The notes under the pieces: generated by a model | What the model saw: only the letters and a program-made list of their open reading frames with translations | The model's database searches: none | What the model was told of the DNA's origin: nothing | Program-made: the position numbers and the translations under genes | Part shown: in pieces, positions 26,106-33,291 of the stretch | Layout of the letters: every line of letters starts with the position of its first letter | Position numbering within the stretch: the first letter of the stretch is position 1 | Assembly (NCBI RefSeq): GCF_020832325.1 | Contig: NZ_JAFIEU010000035.1 | Coordinates: 1-33,471 of the forward strand | Direction of reading: 5' to 3' | DNA from: Lunatimonas sp. | GTDB lineage: Bacteria; Bacteroidota; Bacteroidia; Cytophagales; Cyclobacteriaceae | DNA length: 33,471 nucleotides

Positions 26106-26296
26106 AGAAATTTGAGCGGAGGCTGGAGTAAATATCGAAACCATAGTCTGACTAGACTACTACTGCTTGGAGAACAAATCTTTCAGTTGCGCTAAAGCAA
26201 CGCATTTATCGTAACCGAAACAATTAACAATAGACTGAAGAATTCAGGTCAGGAGGCACCCACGAAAACAAAATAACAAAAGCTCCACTTAACAAG

Positions 26297-26908
26297 CTAA
26301 TAGGACGCAATTTCCACAATCGTAATCCCCTTAAAACAATCATCCTGGCAATTGTCCAAAAGAAAACCGGAAACAGAAATCATCCCGTTATTGGTTGCCT
26401 CAAAAATGGCCTGTCTATTGTCTCTCCTTACCAACCAATCGGAAGCGGATAGGGCATACACCTCGTCCAAGGTGATTGGTTCCGCTGCACCTGTACCCTC
26501 GTGCGAACCCAGCATCTCTCCCTCCTCCTGCCACTCCAAGACCTCTTCGAGTCTTTTTCCGGACACTTCTTCAAACTCATCCGCCGTCAACCCCAAGTTA
26601 GCAAGAACAGTATTTCGAGACGCTTCATCCCAGCCCGTTGCGGGCCTCTTAATATCTTGAAACACAGTATAGCTGAACGACCGACGGATTACCTCACCGC
26701 GATCCACCGTAATGACGGTGCTCCAAGAACCCCCGGTCCAACTTGCTCCAGTCGCCGTATAGGTATAGGAATTATTCGATGCATGTTTAAAGTCAAGCCA
26801 AGCCCTTTGACTTTTCTCAAAACTGCTTTGGTGCTCCAAAAGCGTGTCGTTACAGCTTCCCATAAAAAACACACCAACAAGTAAACAAAAGCTAAGGATC
26901 TTCTTCAT
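26297..26908 (-). CDS. Lipoprotein, DUF6174-like
   Basis: The 203-residue product has a clear lipoprotein signal (MKKILSFCLLVGVFFMGSC, lipidated Cys19). The mature part contains WLDFKHASNNSYTYTATG...VITVDRGEVIRRSF, a pattern similar to DUF6174 proteins (Tyr-x-Tyr strand followed by a V-x-V-x-x-G-x-V strand). A second short block (DEVYALSASDWLV...NNGMISVSGFLLDNCQDDCFKGITIVEI) has two cysteines that could form a disulfide. Function is unknown. The gene stands alone between ruvB and the esterase. Confidence 0.75.
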   Translation of the reverse strand: MKKILSFCLLVGVFFMGSCNDTLLEHQSSFEKSQRAWLDFKHASNNSYTYTATGASWTGGSWSTVITVDRGEVIRRSFSYTVFQDIKRPATGWDEASRNTVLANLGLTADEFEEVSGKRLEEVLEWQEEGEMLGSHEGTGAAEPITLDEVYALSASDWLVRRDNRQAIFEATNNGMISVSGFLLDNCQDDCFKGITIVEIASY

Positions 26909-27074
26909 ACCAAAGTGCTTTAACGGTTAACTAATATATCTTGCAACCCGGACGTAACTAAATCCAAAAATGCTACAAACCCAAGAAAAAAAACAAAATA
27001 GGATTTAAACTATCTCTTTCTTATTTTCACATTTTGGGAAATCCCAGCCCAGTATGACCTAAAACATTAGACCT

Positions 27075-28094
27075 GTGAACCAAACCTACCTTATTGCCCT
27101 ATTGATTTCCCTTTCCAACTACGCGGCAATTGCCCAAGAAGGCAGCAAAGAACGCATCAAGGTATACAGCAAGGCACTCGAAGGCAACCTGATCGGAGAC
27201 CCAGCTGAACGAGACGTGACCGTTTACCTACCTCCCTCCTATCAGAGCAATCCGGATCGCCGATACCCCGTACTCTACATGCTTCACGGATTCACCGACA
27301 CCGACTCCCAGTGGTTTGGCTGGGAAGACCATTGGATCAACCTGCAGACCGTCATCGAACAGTCCCTCGCCGAGGGCCTTTCCAAAGAAATGATCGTGGT
27401 GATGCCCAACGCCTATAACCGCTTCAAAGGAAGCATGTACGCCAGTTCGGCCACCATAGGCGATTGGGAAACCTTCGTGACCAAGGAACTGGTAGGCCAT
27501 ATCGACGCCAACTACCGGACGCTGGCTGACAAACGCAGCCGTGGGCTGGCTGGCCACTCCATGGGAGGGTATGGCACCCTACGCTTGGGCATGAAATACC
27601 CGGATGTGTATGCGTCCATTTATGCCCTCAGCCCCTGCTGCATGGATGGAGGGGCCAATACCAACGCGGAGTTGATGTCCAGGTTGGAAGCCTATGCCCC
27701 AGAGCAACTGGACGCGGCAAACTTCTTTGAGATTGCTGCTTTCGCCACCTCTGCCGCTTTTGCCCCCAATCCCCAGAATCCACCTTTGTACTTGGATCTG
27801 CCCGCAAAAAACGGTGAACCACGCCAGGATGTGATCAACAAGATCATCGCCAACCGCACACTTAACTATGTGGATCAGTACATCCTAAACCTCAAAAAAC
27901 TAAAGGCCATTGCACTGGATGCGGGACTTCAGGACCGTGGTATCAGCGAGGCGAGCAAGAGACTGCATGAGATTCTGGAAGCCTACCAAATCCCCCATTT
28001 CTACGAGAGCTATGAAGGGGACCACCTGAATCGGATTGCGGAACGTATTCAAACAAAAGCGCTTCCCTTTTTCTCGGAAAACCTCATTTTCTAA
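27075..28094 (+). CDS. Exported esterase (PF00756, esterase D/antigen 85-like)
   Basis: The 339-residue product begins at a GTG and has a signal peptide ending near AIAQ. The alpha/beta hydrolase core shows [37 protein letters not shown], the nucleophile elbow [17 protein letters not shown] (Ser162) and a C-terminal [10 protein letters not shown] with the likely catalytic His317. This family cleaves acyl esters such as feruloyl or acetyl esters on sugars; the substrate is not evident here. Its stop codon is followed directly, and in the same frame, by the remnant of a different hydrolase. Confidence 0.9.
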   Translation: MNQTYLIALLISLSNYAAIAQEGSKERIKVYSKALEGNLIGDPAERDVTVYLPPSYQSNPDRRYPVLYMLHGFTDTDSQWFGWEDHWINLQTVIEQSLAEGLSKEMIVVMPNAYNRFKGSMYASSATIGDWETFVTKELVGHIDANYRTLADKRSRGLAGHSMGGYGTLRLGMKYPDVYASIYALSPCCMDGGANTNAELMSRLEAYAPEQLDAANFFEIAAFATSAAFAPNPQNPPLYLDLPAKNGEPRQDVINKIIANRTLNYVDQYILNLKKLKAIALDAGLQDRGISEASKRLHEILEAYQIPHFYESYEGDHLNRIAERIQTKALPFFSENLIF

Positions 28095-28430
28095 AATACC
28101 TTCTTTGAAATCATCGAAAACGGAGGCTCAGGAGATTTCCCTACCATCATGACCTCCGAATCCACTCTTCCTACCCATACGGTATTCAAACCTCAGGATC
28201 TGACAAAGTTTGGCCAAAACCATAAGCTCCCCATCTTTGTCGGAAACCTCGATGTAGGTCATGGCGGTACCTATTCCCAACCTTTTGGAGGCGATTTTGC
28301 CCGCGTCGCTAGCCAATGGTACAAGTGGCAGCTGAAAGGGGATAAAGAGGCAGAAAAACTCTTTACCGGCACCCCTAACGGACTCTCTAAATCCCAAGGA
28401 TGGGTGGTGGACCGCAAAAAAATGAACTGA
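28095..28430 (+). pseudogene. C-terminal remnant of a second alpha/beta hydrolase
   Basis: Immediately after the esterase TAA the same frame stays open to 28430 and encodes FEIIENGGSGDF..., then PIFVGNLDVGHGGTYSQPFGGDF, ASQWYKWQLKGDKEAEKLFTG and GWVVDRKKMN. These blocks match the last ~100 residues of a family of exported alpha/beta hydrolases (typically above 300 residues), including the catalytic-His segment DVGHGGTY. The nucleophile half is missing. An ATG at 28149 could start a 93-residue product, but this is most likely a deletion remnant. Confidence 0.75.
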
Positions 28431-28502
28431 GGGTAGTTGAGCCTAGAATTTGTATATTGGGTAAGGAATAAACATTAAATTCACATACTAAGCCTAATAC
28501 TC

Positions 28503-28868
28503 ATGAAAACCACCCCCGAACACGATGAAAGAATGGCAAAAATGACTTTTGCCACCGTTTACCCCCACTATGTCACCAAAGTGGAGCGCAAAGGAAGGAC
28601 AAAAGAAGAGCTGCACCAGGTCATTGAATGGCTAACGGGATTTGACGAGGCAAAGATGAAAGAGCTCATTGACCAACAAGCCACATTTGAACAGTTTTTT
28701 GAACAGGCCAATCTGCACCCGAATGCAGACCTGATCAAAGGAATGATTTGTGGCTACCGAATAGAGGAAATTGAGAACCCACTTACCCAAAAAGTAAGGT
28801 ATCTGGATAAGTTGGTGGATGAGTTGGCAAAGGGTCGGAAGATGGAGAAGATTTTGAGGGAGGGGTAA
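28503..28868 (+). CDS. DUF2200 domain-containing protein
   Basis: The 121-residue product matches DUF2200 along its length: MAKMTFATVYPHYVTKVERKGRTKEEL near the N-terminus, VIEWLTGFDE, then FFEQANLHPNADLIKGMICGYRIEEIENPLTQKVRYLDKLVDELAKGRKMEKIL. It is a small soluble cytoplasmic protein of unknown function. It has no signal peptide, and no neighbour suggests a pathway. Confidence 0.92.
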   Translation: MKTTPEHDERMAKMTFATVYPHYVTKVERKGRTKEELHQVIEWLTGFDEAKMKELIDQQATFEQFFEQANLHPNADLIKGMICGYRIEEIENPLTQKVRYLDKLVDELAKGRKMEKILREG

Positions 28869-29069
28869 TAGAATGGGCAGGCAATCTCCATACAGTCTAT
28901 CTGATTCCTGTGCTGAGTTATCGGGTGGAGTTTTGATCCAAACCCTGAAGATGCTGGGATGTTTAGGAGTCTACGCTCGCGGCAAAAGGATCACTTCAAG
29001 ATCAACCTACAAACCTATCCCTATCCTAAACCCTGGACTCACCTGTGGCAATTTGGATCCCACTCAAAT

Positions 29070-30197
29070 TTATTTTACCTCGGTCCACCATGATTTAAAA
29101 GTTTGTGTTTCATCATCAATATTCACTTTTTCACCGATAATCGGAGTGATTAGCGGGATTCCCTGCTCCAAAGCAAACCTGCTTACTTCGCTCAGAGGCT
29201 CATCCCAAGGGTGCATGGCAAGTCTAAACTTACTGGAATGAACAGGCAGCACCCGCTTTGCCTGTAGGTCCGAAGCCGCTGCAATAACCTGATGGGGCAT
29301 AAAGTGAATTTTATCCCAGGCTACATTGTACTGCCCATTTTCAAGGATTGCCAGATCAAATGGCCCATGGGCTTGCCCGATTTCCGCCAAATGGCTATCG
29401 TAACCGCTATCACCTCCCACAAATATTCTGAGGTTAGCGGTCTCTATCACATAAGAAAGCCATAGGGTATTGTTTCTTCTCATGCTCCTGCCCGAAAAAT
29501 GCCTGGCCTTGGTGGTATGGATTTTCAATTCACCGATTTCTACGGTCTCATCCCAGTCTTTTTCGACAATCACCGACGGGGAGTACCCCCAGTGTTCAAA
29601 GTGGGAACCTACACCCAAGCCACAAACCACTTTGTTTACCTTTTCTCTTAAGCCCAAAATGGTACTGTAATCCAGGTGGTCATAATGGTCGTGGCTGATC
29701 AGGAGGTAGTCAATTTGCGGAAAATCCGTAACTGTATATTGATCTGTTCCTTGAAATGCTTTCAGACTGCCTGGTATAGGAGAAGCATTGCCACTTAACA
29801 CGGGGTCCACCAAAAACCGCTTGCCCTCCAATTGCATAAAGTAGGATGAATGACCAAACCAAACCAGGACATTTTCTTCTCGAGGCAATGTTAAAAGGTC
29901 GGTCTTCTTCGAAGGGATTATTCCTTTTGGTTCCCGATTGGGATGGCTTTTAAAATATTGGTCAATTAGTATGCCTGCCATGGAATAACCCTCCGAGAGC
30001 ATGGGAGTGGGACTGAAATTTTCAAATTGACCGTTTTTGAAATGAGGAGATTGCCGGATTCGTTCCAAGCGTTCACCACTTGGGGCCTTACCAAACCTGG
30101 GATGCTGCAAAAACAGCAAACCACCTACTATCAGGAGAAGCAGAATGCTCAAAAATAAGATCATAACACGTTTTAAAATTTTCAGGATTTGCTTCAT
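29070..30197 (-). CDS. Membrane-anchored metallo-beta-lactamase-fold hydrolase (NAPE-PLD/UlaG-like)
   Basis: The 375-residue product begins with one membrane helix (VMILFLSILLLLIVGGLLFL). The catalytic domain shows FGHSSYFMQLEGKRFLVDPVL, the metal-binding SHDHYDHLDYST (HxHxDH), ARHFSGRSMRRNN, FVGGDSGYDSHL with the bridging Asp, and a late HFMPHQ and PVHSSKFRLAMHPWDEP. This order is that of the NAPE-hydrolysing phospholipase D-like branch of the fold; the natural substrate is unknown. The ATG at 30197 is chosen because a TATCTTTG box ends 6 nt before it, making the upstream ATG at 30224 unlikely. Confidence 0.88.
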   Translation of the reverse strand: MKQILKILKRVMILFLSILLLLIVGGLLFLQHPRFGKAPSGERLERIRQSPHFKNGQFENFSPTPMLSEGYSMAGILIDQYFKSHPNREPKGIIPSKKTDLLTLPREENVLVWFGHSSYFMQLEGKRFLVDPVLSGNASPIPGSLKAFQGTDQYTVTDFPQIDYLLISHDHYDHLDYSTILGLREKVNKVVCGLGVGSHFEHWGYSPSVIVEKDWDETVEIGELKIHTTKARHFSGRSMRRNNTLWLSYVIETANLRIFVGGDSGYDSHLAEIGQAHGPFDLAILENGQYNVAWDKIHFMPHQVIAAASDLQAKRVLPVHSSKFRLAMHPWDEPLSEVSRFALEQGIPLITPIIGEKVNIDDETQTFKSWWTEVK

Positions 30198-30203
30198 TTC
30201 CAG

Positions 30204-30211
30204 CAAAGATA
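30204..30211 (-). promoter_or_regulatory. -7 box directly before the MBL hydrolase gene
   Basis: On the minus strand TATCTTTG matches TAnnTTTG and ends 6 nt before the ATG at 30197, predicting a leaderless message. No convincing -33 element was found. Confidence 0.45.
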
Positions 30212-30571
30212 CATTCAGCGTCAATACCGAACTTTGTTAAAAAGTTCAAATTTGTTTGTTGGGAGGGTCAGGAAATCAAGGGACAGCTTCCGATTGATCT
30301 TCTTCAAAGAAAATAGAAGGAATCGGGATTAACAAAGTACAAAAAATTGAGCCAGCCAAACGGACAGGCAAGCTCGACGCAGCCGGCAAACACGGGGGCG
30401 GCAACCAGGAGAGATTCTCTGTACGGGTCAGACCAAGGCATGCTGATAAACCAGGACAAGGTGTAACCTATCAAAAACAATTATAGACACATAAAAAAGG
30501 CATTTAATAGGCCAATGAAAATTTTATTAAACAAATTCTCCACAAAATAAAACAAAAACCGACTAGCTTCG
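30212..30571. other. Intergenic region, no gene seen
   Basis: About 360 bp lie between the divergent MBL and lipoprotein genes. The middle (about 30340-30470) is more GC-rich than its flanks and has a short open frame without start or family resemblance. The right third is AT-rich. No repeat or strong hairpin was found. Confidence 0.45.
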
Positions 30572-30579
30572 TAAATTTG
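30572..30579 (+). promoter_or_regulatory. -7 box directly before the lipoprotein gene at 30583
   Basis: TAAATTTG matches TAnnTTTG and ends 3 nt before the ATG at 30583. It supports that start over an upstream TTG, which belongs to the box itself. Confidence 0.45.
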
Positions 30580-30582
30580 GCT

Positions 30583-31191
30583 ATGCAAATACAAAAATAC
30601 TCCCTTGTACTCGCCTTGATTTTTTGCAGTCTATTGGCCTGTCAAACTACTGAAGAATTAGAAAAACCACAGCAAACCTACCAAGTAAGCCAAATTGAGT
30701 GGCAATATATCGCTCAAGACGAGGACAACATACTAGAAAAAGCTGTTCCTGAACAGGTATTTCAAAATCCCGGAGATAATCCCCTCACCATCGAAGTAAA
30801 CCCTTTGGAAGGGCTTATGGGCACTTCCCTTTTTGAGTTTGACCAACCTGACCATTTTGCACTTGCAAATTTGGAAGAAGCCTTGGTAGAATCACCAAGC
30901 TATCAGGGGATACTGGGTGGGTTTATTGCATTGGACAATGGCCAAGAAGTGTTGCTTGGCAAAGAAGCTTTTGAATTCCCCCTAACTGTTGAGATGGGAG
31001 ACGCTTTCGAACTACCTGCCAAAACGGCCATGAACTACCAAGGAACTGCCGAATTCAAAAATTTGAAGGCAAACTTTCTCCTAACCGTTACAGAATACCC
31101 ATCACAGCAAACCCATCAGCTTAGCGGAGTTTGGACGGGCACATTTTTTTATGGCTTTCATAGCGATGTGGTGGTAAATGAGCTGGAGTAA
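30583..31191 (+). CDS. Lipoprotein of unknown function
   Basis: The 202-residue product has a lipoprotein signal (YSLVLALIFCSLLAC, lipidated Cys20 by position). The mature part is rich in acidic residues and beta-strand-like segments (QTYQVSQIEWQYIAQDE, LTVEMGDAFELPAKTAMNYQGTAEFKNLKANFLLTVTE). The pattern of aromatic and acidic residues suggests a secreted beta-sandwich, but no family is recognised. It is convergent with the 61-residue gene, 2 bp away. Confidence 0.7.
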   Translation: MQIQKYSLVLALIFCSLLACQTTEELEKPQQTYQVSQIEWQYIAQDEDNILEKAVPEQVFQNPGDNPLTIEVNPLEGLMGTSLFEFDQPDHFALANLEEALVESPSYQGILGGFIALDNGQEVLLGKEAFEFPLTVEMGDAFELPAKTAMNYQGTAEFKNLKANFLLTVTEYPSQQTHQLSGVWTGTFFYGFHSDVVVNELE

Positions 31192-31193
31192 AT

Positions 31194-31379
31194 TTACTCT
31201 TGCATCTTCTTCATAAGCATCGCACGGGTGACAAACGAAGCTGACCCGACTAGCAGCAACAAGGCCCATAGCGGGGCAGGTATCGAAATGGATTCGATAA
31301 ATGCGGATAGTGTAAAGGCTAGGCACAATACCATACATACCGACAACACCCATTCGTTCATTCTCCTTATACGTGTCAT
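31194..31379 (-). CDS. Small two-TM protein
   Basis: The 61-residue product has two hydrophobic helices (WVLSVCMVLCLAFTLSAF and APLWALLLLVGSASFVTRAML) and short charged ends (MTRIRRMNE at the start, MKKMQE at the end). No family is recognised. The length and the clean stop 2 bp from the neighbouring stop favour a real gene. Confidence 0.5.
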   Translation of the reverse strand: MTRIRRMNEWVLSVCMVLCLAFTLSAFIESISIPAPLWALLLLVGSASFVTRAMLMKKMQE

Positions 31380-31464
31380 AGCATGCTGTGGATTAGGGTA
31401 GTAGACTGATCAACGGTAAAAATAATGTATGACCGCTGAAAAAACATTTCAGTGGGATAAAAAT

Positions 31465-31842
31465 TTAGAGTTCATTCACTATTCTTGTTATTCCGTCCTT
31501 AATTAACTTCTCATTGAAGTTGATTAGCAAACCTAATTTCAATCCGGTTATTTTTAAATAGGTCAGCAGTTGTTTTGGGTGAACGGGTGCAAGCTTTTCT
31601 ACTGATTTCAATTCAACAATCACCTTATTTTCAACGATTAAATCAGCTCTAAAGCCCAAATCCAACTTTAAATCATTCCACATTACCGGAATGGCCTTTT
31701 GCTTTTCAATATTCAATCCTAGTCTGGCAAGTTCAAAAAACATGATCTCTTCATAAACAGACTCGAGCAATCCAGGACCTAACTTCACGTGGATATCGTA
31801 GGCAACATTCACTATTATTTTTGAAACTTCGTTTTCTACCAT
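31465..31842 (-). CDS. GxxExxY protein (PDDEXK-like nuclease fold)
   Basis: The 125-residue product has the defining GPGLLESVYE block (residues 22-31), then the nuclease-like core FRADLIVENKVIVELKSVEKL, with the acidic D and ExK arrangement of PDDEXK enzymes. HPKQLLTYLKITGLKLGLLINFNEKLIKDGI completes the fold. Activity on DNA is inferred from the fold only. The gene start faces a block of four tandem repeats that begins about 30 bp upstream (31873-32253), a pairing that recurs for this family in my impression of other genomes. Confidence 0.92.
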   Translation of the reverse strand: MVENEVSKIIVNVAYDIHVKLGPGLLESVYEEIMFFELARLGLNIEKQKAIPVMWNDLKLDLGFRADLIVENKVIVELKSVEKLAPVHPKQLLTYLKITGLKLGLLINFNEKLIKDGITRIVNEL

Positions 31843-31872
31843 ATTACTGCAATAAATTTAAGGATTTGGCTG

Positions 31873-32253
31873 AAATAAATCCCTCGCTAAGACGCAAAGG
31901 GTTTTTATAAATCTTCAGCACTAAACCCATCGAATCTTCTTTGCGACTCTCCGTGAAAATAAATCTCTCGCTAAGACGCCAAGACGCAAAGGGCCTTATA
32001 AATCTTCAGCACTAAACCCATCGAACCTTCTTTGCGACTCTGCGGCTCTGCGTGAAAAAAAAACCTCGCAAAGACGCAGAGGGTTTTTATGAATCTTCAG
32101 CACGTAACCCATCGAACCTTCTCTGCCACTCTGCGTGAAAATAAATCCCTCGCTAAGACGCCAAGACGCAGAGGGTTCTTATGATTCTTCACCACTAAAC
32201 CCATCGAATTTTCTTTGCGGCTCTGCGGCTCTGCGTGAAAAAAAATCTCTTGC
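31873..32253. repeat. Four tandem ~84-99 bp repeats of the CGCAAAGACGCAGAG type
   Basis: Copies begin near 31873, 31957, 32056 and 32139, with a partial fifth at 32238-32253. Each runs from a TCGCTAAGACGCAAAGG-like head, through a conserved core (TCTTCAGCACTAAACCCATCGAA), to a TTCTTTGCGACTCTGCG-like tail and an A-rich joint. Head and tail are inverted (CGCAAAG against CTTTGCG), so each unit can form a long hairpin. Copies 2 and 4 carry an extra GCCAAGAC-type duplication in the head and an extra GGCTCTGC in the tail, giving an alternating short/long order. No open frame is supported inside. Confidence 0.9.
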
Positions 32254-32644
32254 TATTTTAAGCAATGTGTTGCATGCAAATAGCGACTTTACCTTGGTTG
32301 TTCCAAAACTGTTTCAAAAAGCTCTTCATCAAACCTAAAGTTGGTGCATTGTTATTTTCCAGTTACAAAGCCCGGAAAGGGACTGTTCTGAACATTCATT
32401 CCAAAGCTCCCGCAGATCGCGCGGATGTTCGCAGATGGTCTTTCGGCGGCCATATGCGCAATACGGGAAAAAAAGGGAAAACCAGCCAAGAAAACCACTC
32501 AAAAGGTATACAGCAAAAATACAAGCAGCCAATATGCCGCGGAACCAACGCCCGGCAGTACCATTCTTCACACGACGGAAATCGAACCGGTTATTTAATC
32601 CGCATAGATACTTCCGATAAGTAACCCGCTACGCATCTGTTCCA
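32254..32644. other. Region without a supported gene; holds a short CGCAGAT repeat
   Basis: CGCAGATCGCGCGGATGTTC begins a short repeat at 32411-32436 in which CGCAGAT recurs. A minus-strand open frame (32335-32571, one hydrophobic helix) starts at a GTG and cuts through this repeat, so I do not call it a gene. Nothing else is recognised. Confidence 0.4.
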
Positions 32645-32720
32645 CCACAACGGATAGGCATCGCAGGCAACCCCCGAAATTCCGCTGCGCTCCACTTAGG
32701 TTTAGCCTTGTATGTTGTGC
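32645..32720 (-). repeat. attC-like nested inverted repeat
   Basis: Read on the minus strand, GCACAAC opens and GTTGTGG closes a 76-bp element. Inside, AGGC pairs with GCCT and CGCAG with CTGCG, in a nested imperfect hairpin. The ends are near the RYRYAAC/GTTRYRY pattern known for Treponema-type integron sites, with one mismatch. It starts 10 nt after the stop codon of the nucleotidyltransferase fragment, as a cassette recombination site would. Confidence 0.4.
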
Positions 32721-32730
32721 GTTCATTTTT

Positions 32731-33282
32731 TTACAATACTATTTGCTCCCAATATTGTGCTTTTAAACATTCCCCAGCTTTTTTTGAAACAGATTCTTTT
32801 TGTTGTTTTGTCAAAAGATATTCGGAAAGAATATTGTTTGAATTACTCGGATCCTGAATACGTTTGTCAATAAATTTATCTCTAAGATATTCTAAAATGG
32901 TCCGAACATTTACTGCAAGTTGTCCCTTATTTTTATTGTATAACGCCTCAAAAATTATGAGTTCAAGGTAGATCGAAGGAAATTTGAGAGCATGACATTT
33001 GCTCCAAATTTTAAGTACTCGTATTTCATCAAGTCTTCCTGAATTTTTTACAGTATTGACGTGCTCCTCAATATTGGTCTGAAGCCAATTACCAGTGTCC
33101 GAATTATAAAGACTATGCCAATTTTGATAACCGCTTTGCACCTTACCTGGTACTAAATCAATTTTTTGTCCATTACTTTGAGTTTGAATTGCAACCGTTC
33201 TTTTGGAAATGGGATAATTATTTTGTTGAAGTTTCGTTGCAAGCGATTCAAAAATGGTTTTTAAATCTTTTGAATTAGGCAT
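32731..33282 (-). pseudogene. N-terminally truncated OAS/CD-NTase-like nucleotidyltransferase
   Basis: The 183-residue frame encodes the C-terminal part of a pol-beta-superfamily nucleotidyltransferase: KIDLVPGKVQSGYQNWHSLYNSD with the third catalytic-type acidic residue, WLQTNIEEHV, VKNSGRLDEIRVLKIWSKCHALKFPSIYLELIIFEAL, and the late DPSNSNNILSEYLLTKQQKE. Relatives have an N-terminal G-S-x-x-x-G-T...D-x-D block about 60-90 residues before IDLVPG, which is absent here. The frame stops ahead of ATG 33282 just where an IS1595-family element begins, so the gene is probably interrupted. Whether it was a CBASS-type cyclic-nucleotide synthase or another NTase cannot be told from this part. Confidence 0.75.
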
Positions 33283-33291
33283 TTTGAAAAT

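Noticed and set aside
30340-30486. GC-richer open stretch (translating as KLDAAGKHGGGNQERFSVRV...)
   Set aside because: It has no start codon or family match; an open frame of this length is expected by chance. It could be a remnant, but nothing supports one.
31873-32253. CRISPR array
   Set aside because: The units are 84-99 bp with similar cores rather than short identical repeats separated by unique spacers, and no cas gene is present.
32335-32571. Minus-strand open frame of 78 codons with one hydrophobic helix
   Set aside because: It starts at a GTG without ribosome site or promoter box, runs through a CGCAGAT-type repeat, and resembles no family I know.
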